Assembly (NCBI GenBank): GCA_025331445.1
Contig: JAIWNE010000085.1
Span: 1-64,000, forward strand
Source: Blakeslea trispora
Lineage: Eukaryota; Mucoromycota; Mucoromycetes; Mucorales; Choanephoraceae
Reading direction: 5' to 3'
DNA: 64,000 bases
Part shown: positions 21,563-32,230 of the stretch, piece by piece
Layout: every line of letters starts with the position of its first letter
Numbering within the stretch: the stretch's first letter is position 1
Notes under the pieces: model-generated
What the model was told of the DNA's origin: nothing
The model's database searches: none
The model's input: the letters and a program-made list of their open reading frames with translations, nothing else
Position numbers and translations under genes: made by a program

Positions 21563-22369
21563 TACTATGGTCACAAATGCAAACAATTTTATGAGCATTT
21601 GAAGCAGAAAAATAAAGGCGAAACATCAAAGCAATTTGATAAGGTAAGTCGTATGGCTATCCGTACTTCTTCTTCCCCTTCTGCAGGCCATGAACAAGGT
21701 GAAGACATCAATGGCAGAGTCAACCTTTTGGCTCTCGAATGTAAGTCGAAAGATCAAATAGTCACTAAAGACTTTAAAAATGTAACCAAGTCTATTCTAT
21801 TTCCAATTACGGTAGAAAGGAATTTCAGGACACTGGCTCTTCTTGATTGTGGTGCAGATTTTTCTGCTGTTAGTCTTTCTTTCTGTAAAAGACATAATAT
21901 CACTATTAAAAGTCTTTCAAATCACAGAAATAATTTCATCAAAATGGCTGACAATAATACCACTGTGAAGAGATTAGGTACCTGCGTATTATCCACTACC
22001 TGTAATCAAAAGACCATAACCCATGAATTTGAAGTTATGAATCTGAGTAATGAATATGACTTGAGTATTGGTACAGACATCATGCATGTGTTCGGAATTG
22101 GTATTTATGGCTTACCTGTAAATTACGACGATCCCATGTATCTAAACGAAACTGATGCTAAGAGACGGTTTGAAAGTAAAAGCGAGTTGCTGGAACAAAT
22201 TGACAGAGAAAATCAGCTATCTGAGAATTCTCCTGTATGTACTAAAACAGAGTTTGAATTGGCTATGAATGAAATTGAACCTTATGTTCAAAAGAATCAA
22301 GCTATTCCAAAAGGCTCTTTCTGTACAATTCCTGAAAGTGTTGTGTATTTACATACCCTCCTGATGTAA
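21563..22369 (+). CDS. Ty3 protease region of pol, in frame with gag
   Basis: The frame continues that of gag after the TGA at 21560-21562 and has no convincing ATG start of its own. It holds a retropepsin-like domain: the active-site motif is LLDCGADFSAV (DCGA in place of the usual DTGA/DSGA), with a second hydrophobic loop around LSIGTDIMHVFG. The protease would process the gag-pol polyprotein. The frame ends at 22369, while the following region (YPPDVTAYRRPY, near 22350-22390) is in the -1 frame, so one frame change near 22345-22355 is needed to reach the polymerase. Confidence 0.7.
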   Translation, partial: YYGHKCKQFYEHLKQKNKGETSKQFDKVSRMAIRTSSSPSAGHEQGEDINGRVNLLALECKSKDQIVTKDFKNVTKSILFPITVERNFRTLALLDCGADFSAVSLSFCKRHNITIKSLSNHRNNFIKMADNNTTVKRLGTCVLSTTCNQKTITHEFEVMNLSNEYDLSIGTDIMHVFGIGIYGLPVNYDDPMYLNETDAKRRFESKSELLEQIDRENQLSENSPVCTKTEFELAMNEIEPYVQKNQAIPKGSFCTIPESVVYLHTLLM

Positions 22370-25128
22370 CTGCTTATCGACGTCCATATGATGTACCTTA
22401 TATGTATCACAAAGTAATTGATGAGCAAATTCAAACATGGTTAGAGGAAAAATTTATTCGTATAGCTTCGGCTAACACAGAATGGAACTGCCCATTAACT
22501 GTTGTCAAAAAAACGAATGGAAAAGGTGAAGTAACGGGTTATAGAGTTTGTCATGATCCTAGACATGTCAATGCTCTCCTACAATCAATTGATCGTATGC
22601 CTTTACCTCTGATACATGATATCTTTATGGATCTCAGAGATGCCAAAGTCTATAGTACTCTAGATCTCAAATCTGTCTTCAATTCCCTCAAACTCAATGA
22701 AGATGACGCCCATAAACTTAGTTTTACTTGGAGAGGTATTCAGTATACTCCTATTGGCACTGTGTTTGGTGTAAAACATGTATCATTGATCATGCAAAGA
22801 ACAATGAGTATTGCTCTTCAAAATTTACCTTTTGCCCGTTGTTTCGTAGATGACATTGTCATAAAAAGTGAAAACCTCGAGCAACACAAAATCCATGTAA
22901 AACTAGTCATCCAGAAGCTTACTGAAGTAAATCTCAAGCTCAACCCCTCAAAATGTAAGTTTTTCCAAAGTAAGATATTCTTGCTCGGATTCCACATCTC
23001 TCCTTTGGGCATATCCATGGACCGCAGAAAGCTCATTAATGTTCTTGAATTTTCTGTTCCCAAAACTGGAAAAGACATTATGAGATATTCTGGATTAATC
23101 AATTACTTTCGTAATTTAATCCCTAACGCGTCTCAACTCATGTCACCTTTGGATGGTCTCCGTAATTGTAAAAACTTGGGTAAAGTATGGACCACCTTGC
23201 ATCAAAAAGCGTTTGACAATTTAAAGCAAGTACTTCTTCATGATTTGCTATTGTCTTACCCTGATCTCAATCATCCTTTCTGTATTGCAACGGATGCTAG
23301 CGATTTTGGCATTGGTGTTGTCTTATACCAGAAATTTGACAAAGTGATCAAATACATCTCCTTCATGGCTAAAAGCCTATCTAAAAGTGAAAAGAACTAC
23401 TCGGTAACCAAACGGGAGTTATTAGCAATTGTTTTTGCTCTCAAGGCTTTTCATAAATATATCTATGGATCGCATTTTACCTTGTACACAGACCACAAAG
23501 CTCTCACATATCTGCATACACAACGCATAGCCAACTCTATGATGATTGCTTGGTTTGACACTATCCTTCAATATGACTTTTCAATCGTTCATTTGCCTGG
23601 TACTAGTAATATTCTACCAGATACTCTTTCACGTTTGTATGAACTGGATGATGCAACTGAACTGGGAGAGGATAAAGCGGCTCCAAATCACGTTCTCAAC
23701 AGTCGTGCAGCTGCCAAAGAAACCTTCCCAAAGTTAGATAGTGGCGAATATTTCACTCCTCCAGATGCCGAAGAAAGAAAGTTACTCTTGTTGCGCGAAC
23801 ACGTAAAAGGTCATTTTGGCTCAGATGCTATCTATCGATCCCTACGTCGCAAAGGCATATACTGGACAAATCTAAAGAATGAAGCAACAGAATTGGTAAA
23901 ACAGTGCATACCCTGTCAAATGCATACTGTCAGAAGAGATGGATTTCATCCTCTGAGACCTATCGTAGCTAAACTTCCGGGTGATCATTGGGCAATTGAT
24001 CTCACTGGCCCTTTTACAACATCAAAAAACGGAAATAACTATCTACTTGTAATGGTGGATATTGCTACTAAATTCTGTGTGCTGAAAGCAATCCCTGACA
24101 AAACAGCGTATACGATTGCCAATGAAGTAATAGAAGTATTCTGTACGTTTGGTCCTTTTAGACGTCTTCAATCTGACAATGGTACGGAATTTGTGAACAA
24201 GGTCATGGAGACTTTCAAAGAACATGCTGGCTTTGAGCATTCGCTCATTTCACGCTATCACAGTCGTGCAGACGGTGCTGTCGAAAGACAAATTCAAACT
24301 GCCGTTCAAGTCATTCGTAAAAGAGTGAATGGAGCAAAAGCCGACTGGGACGTATACGTGAAACCAACACAGCTGTTTATCAACACAAAATACATTGATC
24401 GCACAAAAACACCTCCTTTCACTCTGATGTTTGGTCGTGATGCAAATGATTTCGAAGACTATGGAAAGTTAAAAGAAGAACCAACGCGTAAAGCAATCAA
24501 TCAAGAATTGCAAGACAGAATTAAAAAAATTTCTACAATTGTTCTGCCTGCTATCCACGAAAGAACAATTCTTGTAACACAAAAAATGAAGGAACGTTTC
24601 GATACCACTCACCGCATAGTTGAAATACCTGTAGGTGCAACAGTAATGGTTAAAGTAACTGGTCAAAAGAGCAAGTTAGACCCCAACTGGGTTGGCCCCT
24701 ATACAGTGAAAAGAGTGACTTCTGCTGGTACTTATGTATTAGAAAACGAAAAAGGAGAACTTGAGTCCAAAAACTATCCTCCATCTCTCATAAAAATGAT
24801 ATCCAATGAAGCTTTTGGACCAAATGATCAATTTTATGACGTTGAAGCTATTATAGCTCACAAAAAGCTAGATGGCGTATACCACTATAAAGTAAAGTGG
24901 AAAGGATACGATGACTCTGAAAACACTTGGGAACCTGAAAGTAACTTTGCTGATCCAAAACTCATTACGCAATATTGGCAAAGAATTGGTGTGATCCCTG
25001 AAAGCATAACCGAAATTAACAAGGCCAACAAAAAGTTGCTAAATCGCTTTGTTGCGGAAGAAAGATCAGGAAAAAGAAAGGGAACAAATACCAAGCGTAA
25101 AAACAACAAGAAATCAAGATCCCAATAA
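22370..25128 (+). CDS. Ty3 pol: reverse transcriptase, RNase H, integrase, chromodomain
   Basis: Open from about 22350; the first ATG is 22402, and residues below count from it. The RT has the catalytic FVDD at 148-151 and the usual DLKS and GTVFGVKH landmarks. RNase H begins near IATDASDFGIG. Integrase has an HHCC zinc site (HVKGH to CIPCQMH) and the triad D533, D592, E628, a classic D,D-35-E spacing. A C-terminal chromodomain (about 811-865, with VKWKGYDDSENTWEP) would direct insertion to particular chromatin. All catalytic residues are present. The protein is probably made as a gag-pol fusion, but the TGA and the frame change upstream must first be bypassed. Confidence 0.88.
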
Positions 25129-25163
25129 CTAAAATCGGTATACTTATACCTGGGAGAGGATAA

Positions 25164-25416
25164 TGTTATAGAACGGTCCTAATCTCTTGATTATCTTATA
25201 TTTAAATATCCCTTTAACCTCCACAAGAGGTGTTCACCCAATGTATTACGAATCTCCTAATTAGGAATCCTCAACTATTATCCCTGTAGCAATTAGACGT
25301 GTATTATAAAATCCTTCTTCTCTCTCTGAAGTTTTAATAAAGCTACTAACAGTCTCAAAAAGTACTCAATAGTCTTTATTACACATCATCTATCAAAGTA
25401 TACACGTTACATAACA
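25164..25416 (+). repeat. 3' LTR of the Ty3 element
   Basis: Same 253-bp sequence as the 5' LTR apart from one substitution near its start, and immediately preceded by the polypurine tract at about 25150-25163. Confidence 0.9.
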
Positions 25417-25800
25417 CAAATAGAATATCTAGACTCACAATAGTTACAAGATGTCATATGATAATGATGGTGATATTAATATCTCAAGTCTTGTAGAACT
25501 ATGAAGATGTCACTGCTTAATTATTTATGTCTCAATGCAAGAAGTCATAAAAGTTGGCCTGCTATAAATAGTTGTTCATTGGCAGATAAGATAAGGTGTA
25601 ACGAAGATAGACATTGTGCATCAAAGACCAAGTCACTTTCCATCATCAATAGAATAGTATAAATAGAGATAGATTCTTGACTAGTTAGAAAGCTCATTCA
25701 ATTTACTTTGAACTTAATCCGGACAAAACAATAAAAGTTGAGTCTTAGTCGTACTTTGTCTCTTTTGTTACTGCTGAGAACCTACTTATACAACAGTTAC

Positions 25801-27100
25801 TGTTGTAATAAAATAAAAAAAAATATAAAAAAGAAAACACCAAGTCGACTAGAATGGTCTTTATTTCCAAAGTAGTCTAAAGCTTCTATCTTAATTCACT
25901 AAAGACTATTTATATGATTTTGTTACGTTCCTGAAGTTGAGTGATGTGGTGATCTGAGCACATTTAAGTCTCAACGATGACAATAAGGTAACATGTAAAC
26001 CAAATAAGTCATAAGGATAATAACATCAGACATAATGAAATCAATCCCTGTAAGTCCTTACTGATGTATCGTATTGAACATACATCATATAATATTCGAT
26101 ATATTACTAAATCAAATACAGATCTTGTTCTGTGTTACCAAACATAATTTATATTGACATCCCATCCTTGCACTGAATAAAACCCTCTCTTTAATCTTGT
26201 TTAATCTCTTGACTTAACAGATAAATTACTTACTAAATAAAGCATCTGAAGTAAAGTCAATAAGGTTCTCAATATACAGAATCCGACTCAATCACTCCAT
26301 AACATCATTCATCTAATTAAGTCATATAAAGACAAGTAAATGATGAGAGTGATGTAATCATATAGACTAAGTACACTAATTTAGTACAAGCTGTAAATAA
26401 CTGTGACATGTATAAATAGTAGTTGTAGTGATTGTGATATTTGACGTATGAATCAGTAAGTTGTAAAAATGAGTCGGTTAAGCGAAATGAGTCTCCTTGA
26501 ATCCTTTATTAAAAGTAAGGGAAGATTCATAAGTCAAAAGTAAATTGGCTTATAATAAAAATCAATCTCTTGTAATTTAAATTCAGTACCAATAAAATAC
26601 GTAGAATCATTTATATGATTTCTACCTTCTAATATGATGTTAACATTGTATTAGAAGGTTTTAGTATTATAGGTGTAATCTAATTCGACTTGGCTATAGG
26701 ATGCTTAGGGAAATACCACAGTGATAACTTATGAAACTCCTCTTCCAATCTTTACAAGAAATAAAACACTACAAGCATTCTCAAAGTACTTTCTTTGTCT
26801 TACTCTATTCTTCTTATATATCACTACAATCCTAAACACCACAAATGATCATATTATTTCCGATAGTTCCTGAGCATAATCTTATATTGTTTATAGTAAT
26901 TGCAGTAACAACTATCATTCCTATTTTCTCTGCTATTCTCTCTATAATATCATGTTAAGCTTATCTAAGTGTTCTATATCCATTGGTATGTAAATAGCTA
27001 TCCAAAAATGGTATATGACTCAGTAATGGAATAACTGATTTTTATAGGCTTAGAACTGAAAGGTATGTATGGATATATGTAGTAACAGATCAATTATATT
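25801..27100. other. gene-free AT-rich retroelement debris (left arm)
   Basis: No ORF of substance. Several stretches look like pieces of LTRs (TATA-like ATGTATAAATAG near 26410, AATAAAAC near 26761, an end CCTAAACA at 26838), but no boundary pair with a target duplication could be fixed. The mirror copy is 35880-37179. Confidence 0.35.
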
Positions 27101-29285
27101 TAGGTATTCTGCTACAGTATGGACTGCAGAGCATTCCGAAGCTATGCGTACATTGCAACTCGTACTCGCTAATACTCCTGTACTCAGTTGTACTAGCCTC
27201 AAATGTCCTCTGCATCTCGTAACTGATGCTAGTGGATATGATATTGGTGGTTGTTTGTATCAGTTAATTGATAACCACATTTGCTATATCGGCTTTGTTG
27301 CATGCACTTTATTGAAAGCAGAGCTCAACCATGAATCCTCTCGACGTGAGATCCTAGCATTTCTCTATTGCACTACCAAATGGGAACAGTGGTTGTCTGG
27401 TCAGCGCTTTCATTACTATACCAATAACAAAGGTATACTGTATCTACACTCTCAACCAAAAATCAATTGAATCATTGAAAATTACTACGAGATGATCTAC
27501 AAATTTGACATTGGCATCACCTTCTATGCCGGAGTACCCAACGTCTTGGCTGATTACTTATCGCGTTTGCTTTATCCTGATAACGCCGATCAAATGCTGT
27601 AAAGGGGTGAGCAAGTGATTTATACGCAAGTTGAGACGAAAGCAGCTTCCAAAACAGCAAAAGAAAACCGTGACAATTCGCCTCACATAACATCAGAAAC
27701 CTCACAAATGGAAATAACAAAATCAAATAACGTTACTGACCAAATCATTGCTGCTAGTCGTATAGACAAATACATGCAACCTCAAAATGAAGAGGAAAAA
27801 CAAAATATCATTTTACACTTGCGCGAAGATGTAACAAAATACATCAAGAATTGTATTAATGAGCTCGATTCAATCTAGCAAAACATGCTTTTCATCCTCC
27901 AAAGAGTGATGCCCCCAACAATACGTGAAACAAAGTTACTGTTGATCTAGGCACGTTCGATGTTACAACTCCTAGAGGTAATAACTACCTATTAGTGCGC
28001 GTTGACATCTTTAGTAGAGTTGTGATTCTTAGAGCAATCAAATTCAAAACAGCCCTAGACGTCGCCAAGGAGTTGATATAAATATTTTCCATTATGGGAT
28101 ATCCTAAAGTACTTCAACATGACAGAGGACTAGAATTTCATAACGAATTGCTTAAGAGTTTGTGTCAACAAATGGGCATTGAATCTGCTCTCTCGTTACC
28201 TTACACTCTAGCCGGCAACTTGGAAACTCATGTAAAGACTGCTAAACCAATTATCCTCAAAATGATGAATGGATATGAATACATAATCATGGGATTTGTA
28301 TGTCGAAGGCACCATGTATCTAATGAATCAACATATATCAAGACTACACAATCATACTCTATTTCAAGTGATACTAAATTGCCAAGCAAATGACCTGAAA
28401 GATTACACAAAAGTTCTATTGAGAATGGATATCTCTGACGATATGATAAATAAATATAAGTTAAAAAAGAAATCAAAAGATTCAATCACTACACCATTTC
28501 TGAAATTAGGAATCACATCATCAAAACACAGTAAAAAGATAGCGAGCACTCTGAAAGAAAGCATCGGATACTCAAAGAACCATTTCCCATAGGTGCTAGA
28601 GTAATGATCAAAAACACAGAAAAAAAAAGCGTCGGGAAACGGATGCCAAGTACGAAGGTCCGTTTTATGTACATGATTATTGTTGCATCCTGTGCTATTA
28701 TTATAATAAAGACTATCTGTAAGTGCTTTTTGAGACTTTTGTATAGCTTTATTAAACTTCCAGAGTAGAAGAAGGTTTTATATAATACACAGGGGTCGCT
28801 ATACTAATATATTTCACAATTGTCTAAGTATAGCTACAGAGTTACAAGTCAGATTTGATTAGGTATAGGATGCTATAGTCTCATTCTATAACAATTATAT
28901 AACCAATGAGAATTGCATCTTGATTAATCGTATAGCCTTCTTTCTAGCCAGAAATATCCCTACTTCGCAAACCAAACTAGTGGAGAATGAAACAAACAAG
29001 TCTGATGAAAACAAAGACATTTATGGAGTTTAAGCCGTGATCAATCATAGAGAAGTAGAACCAAATGGTATCGAGTATTTAACTACTTGGGTAGGATATT
29101 CAGACGTGCAAACATAGCAAAAGCCTGAAGACTTTGACAGTCCAGAAACTATCAAGGAATGCCGGAAACGACGTAACGTGAACAAGCCTACCTGATCAGG
29201 TCAAGCCAAAAGAATCAAAGGATTACGCAAGCACAAAGCTTCTTTCAAGGAATCGGACGTCAACAAGAAATCCAGATCAAACTAG
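27100..29285 (+). pseudogene. decayed Ty3/gypsy pol (left arm): RNase H, integrase and chromodomain remnants
   Basis: From 27107 the translation shows RNase H (LVTDASGYDIGGCLYQ, YYTNNKGILYLH), a linker ending LADYLSRLL, an integrase core (RGNNYLLVRVDIFSR, VLQHDRGLEFHNEL) and, after an inserted LTR, a chromodomain remnant (YLTTWVGYSD) to 29285. Many stops and frame changes interrupt it, and the RT is missing. It is far more decayed than the complete Ty3 element at 20227-25416, so it is older. The mirror copy lies at 33695-35880. Confidence 0.8.
28681..28893 (-). mobile_element. 213-bp solo LTR inside the decayed Ty3 (left arm)
   Basis: It begins TGTTGCATCC and ends CTATAACA, flanked by the duplication ATTAT (28676-28680, 28894-28898). 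Read on the minus strand it starts TGTTATAGAA and has AATAAAGCTA and GTCTCAAAAAG in the same order as the 253-bp LTR of the complete Ty3 element, so the two belong to related families. It sits between integrase and chromodomain remnants of its host element. Confidence 0.8.
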
Positions 29286-29825
29286 ACATCTGTGCACTAA
29301 GCGCAATCAGTACGGAGAACCTTTTTTTTTACCCAGCTTCATCTTTTTTTTCCTCACAAAAGGTTTTTGATGAAATGGTTTCTTTAATGGGCAATTCCAA
29401 CGTACATAGATGCAAAGAACAAAGCATATACTTTATTAACTATATAATCTACAAAGCATTCATACAGTATTCAATCATAGCTCAACAGTTTTTAAGGTGG
29501 TCTAGGGTGATGATGTATTGTAAGCTAGATGCATCATTAAATCAAGAAATTTATCGAAAACACAATTCTACTTTGTGTCATCAAGTTTAATTCATCTTAT
29601 TCTAAACAGAAAAATCCCCCCTTTCAATCATGCTTACTTCAAATTTATTTAACAGATGATATAGTTAGCATAAATAGAGATAGAAAATATAAAACTGAAT
29701 GGAAGAATCTTCTTTTAGTCTGCTTCATTTTTTTTTTGCTACAAGTAAGTGAATACAACACACAAGGTTTCCTATCTCATCTTAACCAATTCACAGTCCT
29801 AGTAAAAGAAGCAAAAAGCTAAGCA

Positions 29826-30749
29826 ATGCAGTCAGGACAAGAAGAAAAGAATATGGCATCAAAGAAGAGAAAGGAAAGAGAACAACCGGGAACAGTTCAG
29901 GGAGGCGTAGATTCTGATCAGGTGAAGGATAAAGCTGAAGAAATGACTGCCGACGAATTATATGATGCTATTATGAGTGGAGCAATAGATATGATGGAAT
30001 ACCTTAAATTTGATGAAGAGTTTTACGAATCTTTAAAATTTAAGGGGTTTGATGCCAGGACTATTTATAAGGACACCCTGAAGAATTTCGGTTTCAAGGC
30101 TGCCATACGCTTGTCTCTATTTGGGACTATTGGGAGAAACAATATTAGTAGATTTGCAAATAATATCATACCATGTAATGGTGTCAAGTACAAAGGAGAT
30201 ATAACACTCTCCGAAATGTTTAAAAGAGGCTTAATTGGAAGAGTTGGAACGAGAAGCCCTACCGAAAAGATCAAGCCTGGTGTCTACCCAATAACTCAAA
30301 TCGCTTCAGCAATCCCATACGCCACATATCTTTATGTCAAAGGAAAGGAGAAAAGGAATAAAGATATCAGTTCATATGCCAAGAATATTGACACCTCTCT
30401 ACCAGTATGTTTGCAATATGTCGAAGCGGGCTCTCTACCTTTGCCAGAAAAATTAAGAAAAGCCCATATTGCGTTCATTGAAAACTACTCAAAGCGTTTA
30501 CGACGTGGATTAGATGGCAATATTTACAGGCATCAAGTGCTTGGCTCATATCTATACAAGAGAGTGCCAGGATTAGTTGATGAGTTGAATGAAGAAGAAT
30601 CAAAAATAGTTCTGAAGGATTTTGAAGCTTCCAAAAGCGTTGAGTCGATTCTCAAGAACTCTAGGATGTTTAACAATAAACCATCTCAAGAGGGGTCATA
30701 CGTTTCACTTCCACGTCATCGACAAGGCCTTAAGCGAAAGTTAGGATAG
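29826..30749 (+). CDS. endogenous viral element: tenui-/phlebovirus-like nucleocapsid protein (left arm), intact ORF
   Basis: Uninterrupted 307-codon frame starting at ATG 29826 (a second ATG ten codons on is also possible). The first 45 or so residues are charged and Lys/Glu-rich; a helical core covers about 50-270 with KGFDARTIY, a central GRVGTRSP, PITQIASAIPYATY and PLPEKLRKAHIAF; the tail is basic. The spacing of the GFDAR motif, the I-x-x-I-A-x-A-x-P helix and the later A-H-x-x-F helix resembles the Tenui_N family of phenuivirus nucleocapsids, which coat viral RNA; this is recognition of a pattern, not a database match. It has no introns and lies beside Ty3 debris, as expected if a retroelement enzyme copied viral RNA into the genome. 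Preserved openness suggests recent capture or selection. Alternative: an unrelated helical host protein. Confidence 0.55.
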   Translation: MQSGQEEKNMASKKRKEREQPGTVQGGVDSDQVKDKAEEMTADELYDAIMSGAIDMMEYLKFDEEFYESLKFKGFDARTIYKDTLKNFGFKAAIRLSLFGTIGRNNISRFANNIIPCNGVKYKGDITLSEMFKRGLIGRVGTRSPTEKIKPGVYPITQIASAIPYATYLYVKGKEKRNKDISSYAKNIDTSLPVCLQYVEAGSLPLPEKLRKAHIAFIENYSKRLRRGLDGNIYRHQVLGSYLYKRVPGLVDELNEEESKIVLKDFEASKSVESILKNSRMFNNKPSQEGSYVSLPRHRQGLKRKLG

Positions 30750-31421
30750 ATAAATGGTTCTATAGTCACACCACCTCTGTTAGTTTCTCTCAAATACAAT
30801 AAAAAACACAATGGATCACTTGATACAATTCAAAGAGAAAGAGCTTGTTTATTGCAGTGATAAAATAGAGACGCTAGTTACACTTCAAACAACTTACACA
30901 ATACAGTTACTTCTTGTTACAATAGATATCTGAGCGTCTTTAGTTTCCTGAGTCCCCTTTTTAGTTTTTTTTTTTTTTGACAATGATCGCCGACAGGGCC
31001 TAAGCTATACCAAGTAACATCATCGTTATTGACAGGATGAAACTTTTTAATTGCCAATAAACTGATTTTGCATTCAATTAAGTTTTTTTGTGCAGCACCA
31101 AGAACTAGCAAGGGCACGATGCTATCGCAAGAAATTCAAGATAGATGAACTAATAATAAGATAAAATAAAGGAGAGGAACACATAGAGATAAAAAGAAAA
31201 ATAAGTAAAAAATAGAAAACAAATGAGAGAAATACAGAAAAAGATATACTACAATGAAGGTATTGATACAAGTACAAAAGGAGCAGAAGCAACGGAAATA
31301 AACAAAGGGAATAGACAGCATTCCAGCACCAGTAATAGATCCACTTGATAGACAATTATAACACCTTCACAACCAGTTCTTTTTTTTTTGTCCAACTGAT
31401 TTCCCGACCCAAAGACACAAA
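30750..31421. other. gene-free inner part of the left palindrome arm
   Basis: AT-rich. 30778-30921 starts TG and ends CA but lacks target duplications. Small hydrophobic frames on the minus strand (31122-31355) are low-complexity and not convincing. The mirror is 31559-32230. Confidence 0.4.
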
Positions 31422-31558
31422 TTTTTCTTTGACGGACTTTTTCTTCTTCATACTTCAGCACCCATTTGTTCGACATCACTACAACTGCGCACTACAGGTG
31501 AAAAAGATACAAGTAGCAAACCTGATATCTTACTCGTATTATGGATCATAGGCCGTAT
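31422..31558. other. 137-bp unique spacer at the centre of the large palindrome
   Basis: The arms stop matching at CACAAA (31421) and resume at TTTGTG (31559). The spacer itself is neither palindromic nor coding. It would form the loop of a hairpin with roughly 6-kb stems. Confidence 0.75.
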
Positions 31559-32230
31559 TTTGTGTCTTTGGGTCGGGAAATCAGTTGGACAAAAAAAAAA
31601 GAACTGGTTGTGAAGGTGTTATAATTGTCTATCAAGTGGATCTATTACTGGTGCTGGAATGCTGTCTATTCCCTTTGTTTATTTCCGTTGCTTCTGCTCC
31701 TTTTGTACTTGTATCAATACCTTCATTGTAGTATATCTTTTTCTGTATTTCTCTCATTTGTTTTCTATTTTTTACTTATTTTTCTTTTTATCTCTATGTG
31801 TTCCTCTCCTTTATTTTATCTTATTATTAGTTCATCTATCTTGAATTTCTTGCGATAGCATCGTGCCCTTGCTAGTTCTTGGTGCTGCACAAAAAAACTT
31901 AATTGAATGCAAAATCAGTTTATTGGCAATTAAAAAGTTTCATCCTGTCAATAACGATGATGTTACTTGGTATAGCTTAGGCCCTGTCGGCGATCATTGT
32001 CAAAAAAAAAAAAAACTAAAAAGGGGACTCAGGAAACTAAAGACGCTCAGATATCTATTGTAACAAGAAGTAACTGTATTGTGTAAGTTGTTTGAAGTGT
32101 AACTAGCGTCTCTATTTTATCACTGCAATAAACAAGCTCTTTCTCTTTGAATTGTATCAAGTGATCCATTGTGTTTTTTATTGTATTTGAGAGAAACTAA
32201 CAGAGGTGGTGTGACTATAGAACCATTTAT

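Larger units (their letters stand above)
20227..25416 (+). mobile_element. Ty3/gypsy chromovirus, complete and young
   Basis: The 5190-bp element has 253-bp LTRs at 20227-20479 and 25164-25416 that differ at one visible site (GAACAGTCC against GAACGGTCC), so it inserted recently. A 5-bp duplication CAAAT flanks it (20222-20226, 25417-25421), and the empty site is preserved in the right palindrome arm near 37560. A polypurine tract (GGGAGAGGATAA) lies directly before the 3' LTR. Domain order gag, protease, RT, RNase H, integrase, chromodomain is that of chromoviruses. The coding region has one in-frame TGA and one frame change. Confidence 0.92.
20049..25795 (+). mobile_element. 552-bp solo LTR (left arm), split by a later Ty3 insertion
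   Basis: The LTR begins TGTTGTATCG at 20049 and ends TATACAACA at 25795, flanked by the 5-bp duplication GTTAC (20044-20048 and 25796-25800). Its second part has a TATA-like AGTATAAATAGAG and the polyadenylation-type AATAAAAG. It is interrupted at 20227-25416 by a complete Ty3 element. The unbroken copy is at 37185-37736. No internal region remains between two LTRs, so it arose by LTR-LTR recombination. Confidence 0.7.

Noticed and set aside
26639..26838. Possible solo LTR from TGTTAACATT to CCTAAACA
   Set aside because: The flanks do not share a 5-bp duplication; it remains unspecified retroelement debris.
30778..30921. Possible 144-bp LTR starting TG and ending CA with a poly-A-type signal
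   Set aside because: No flanking target duplication and no second copy outside the palindrome mirror.
31122..31858. Hydrophobic 61-77-codon frames on both sides of the palindrome centre
   Set aside because: They are Leu/Phe/Ser low-complexity translations of A-rich DNA, and duplication by the palindrome is not evidence of function.
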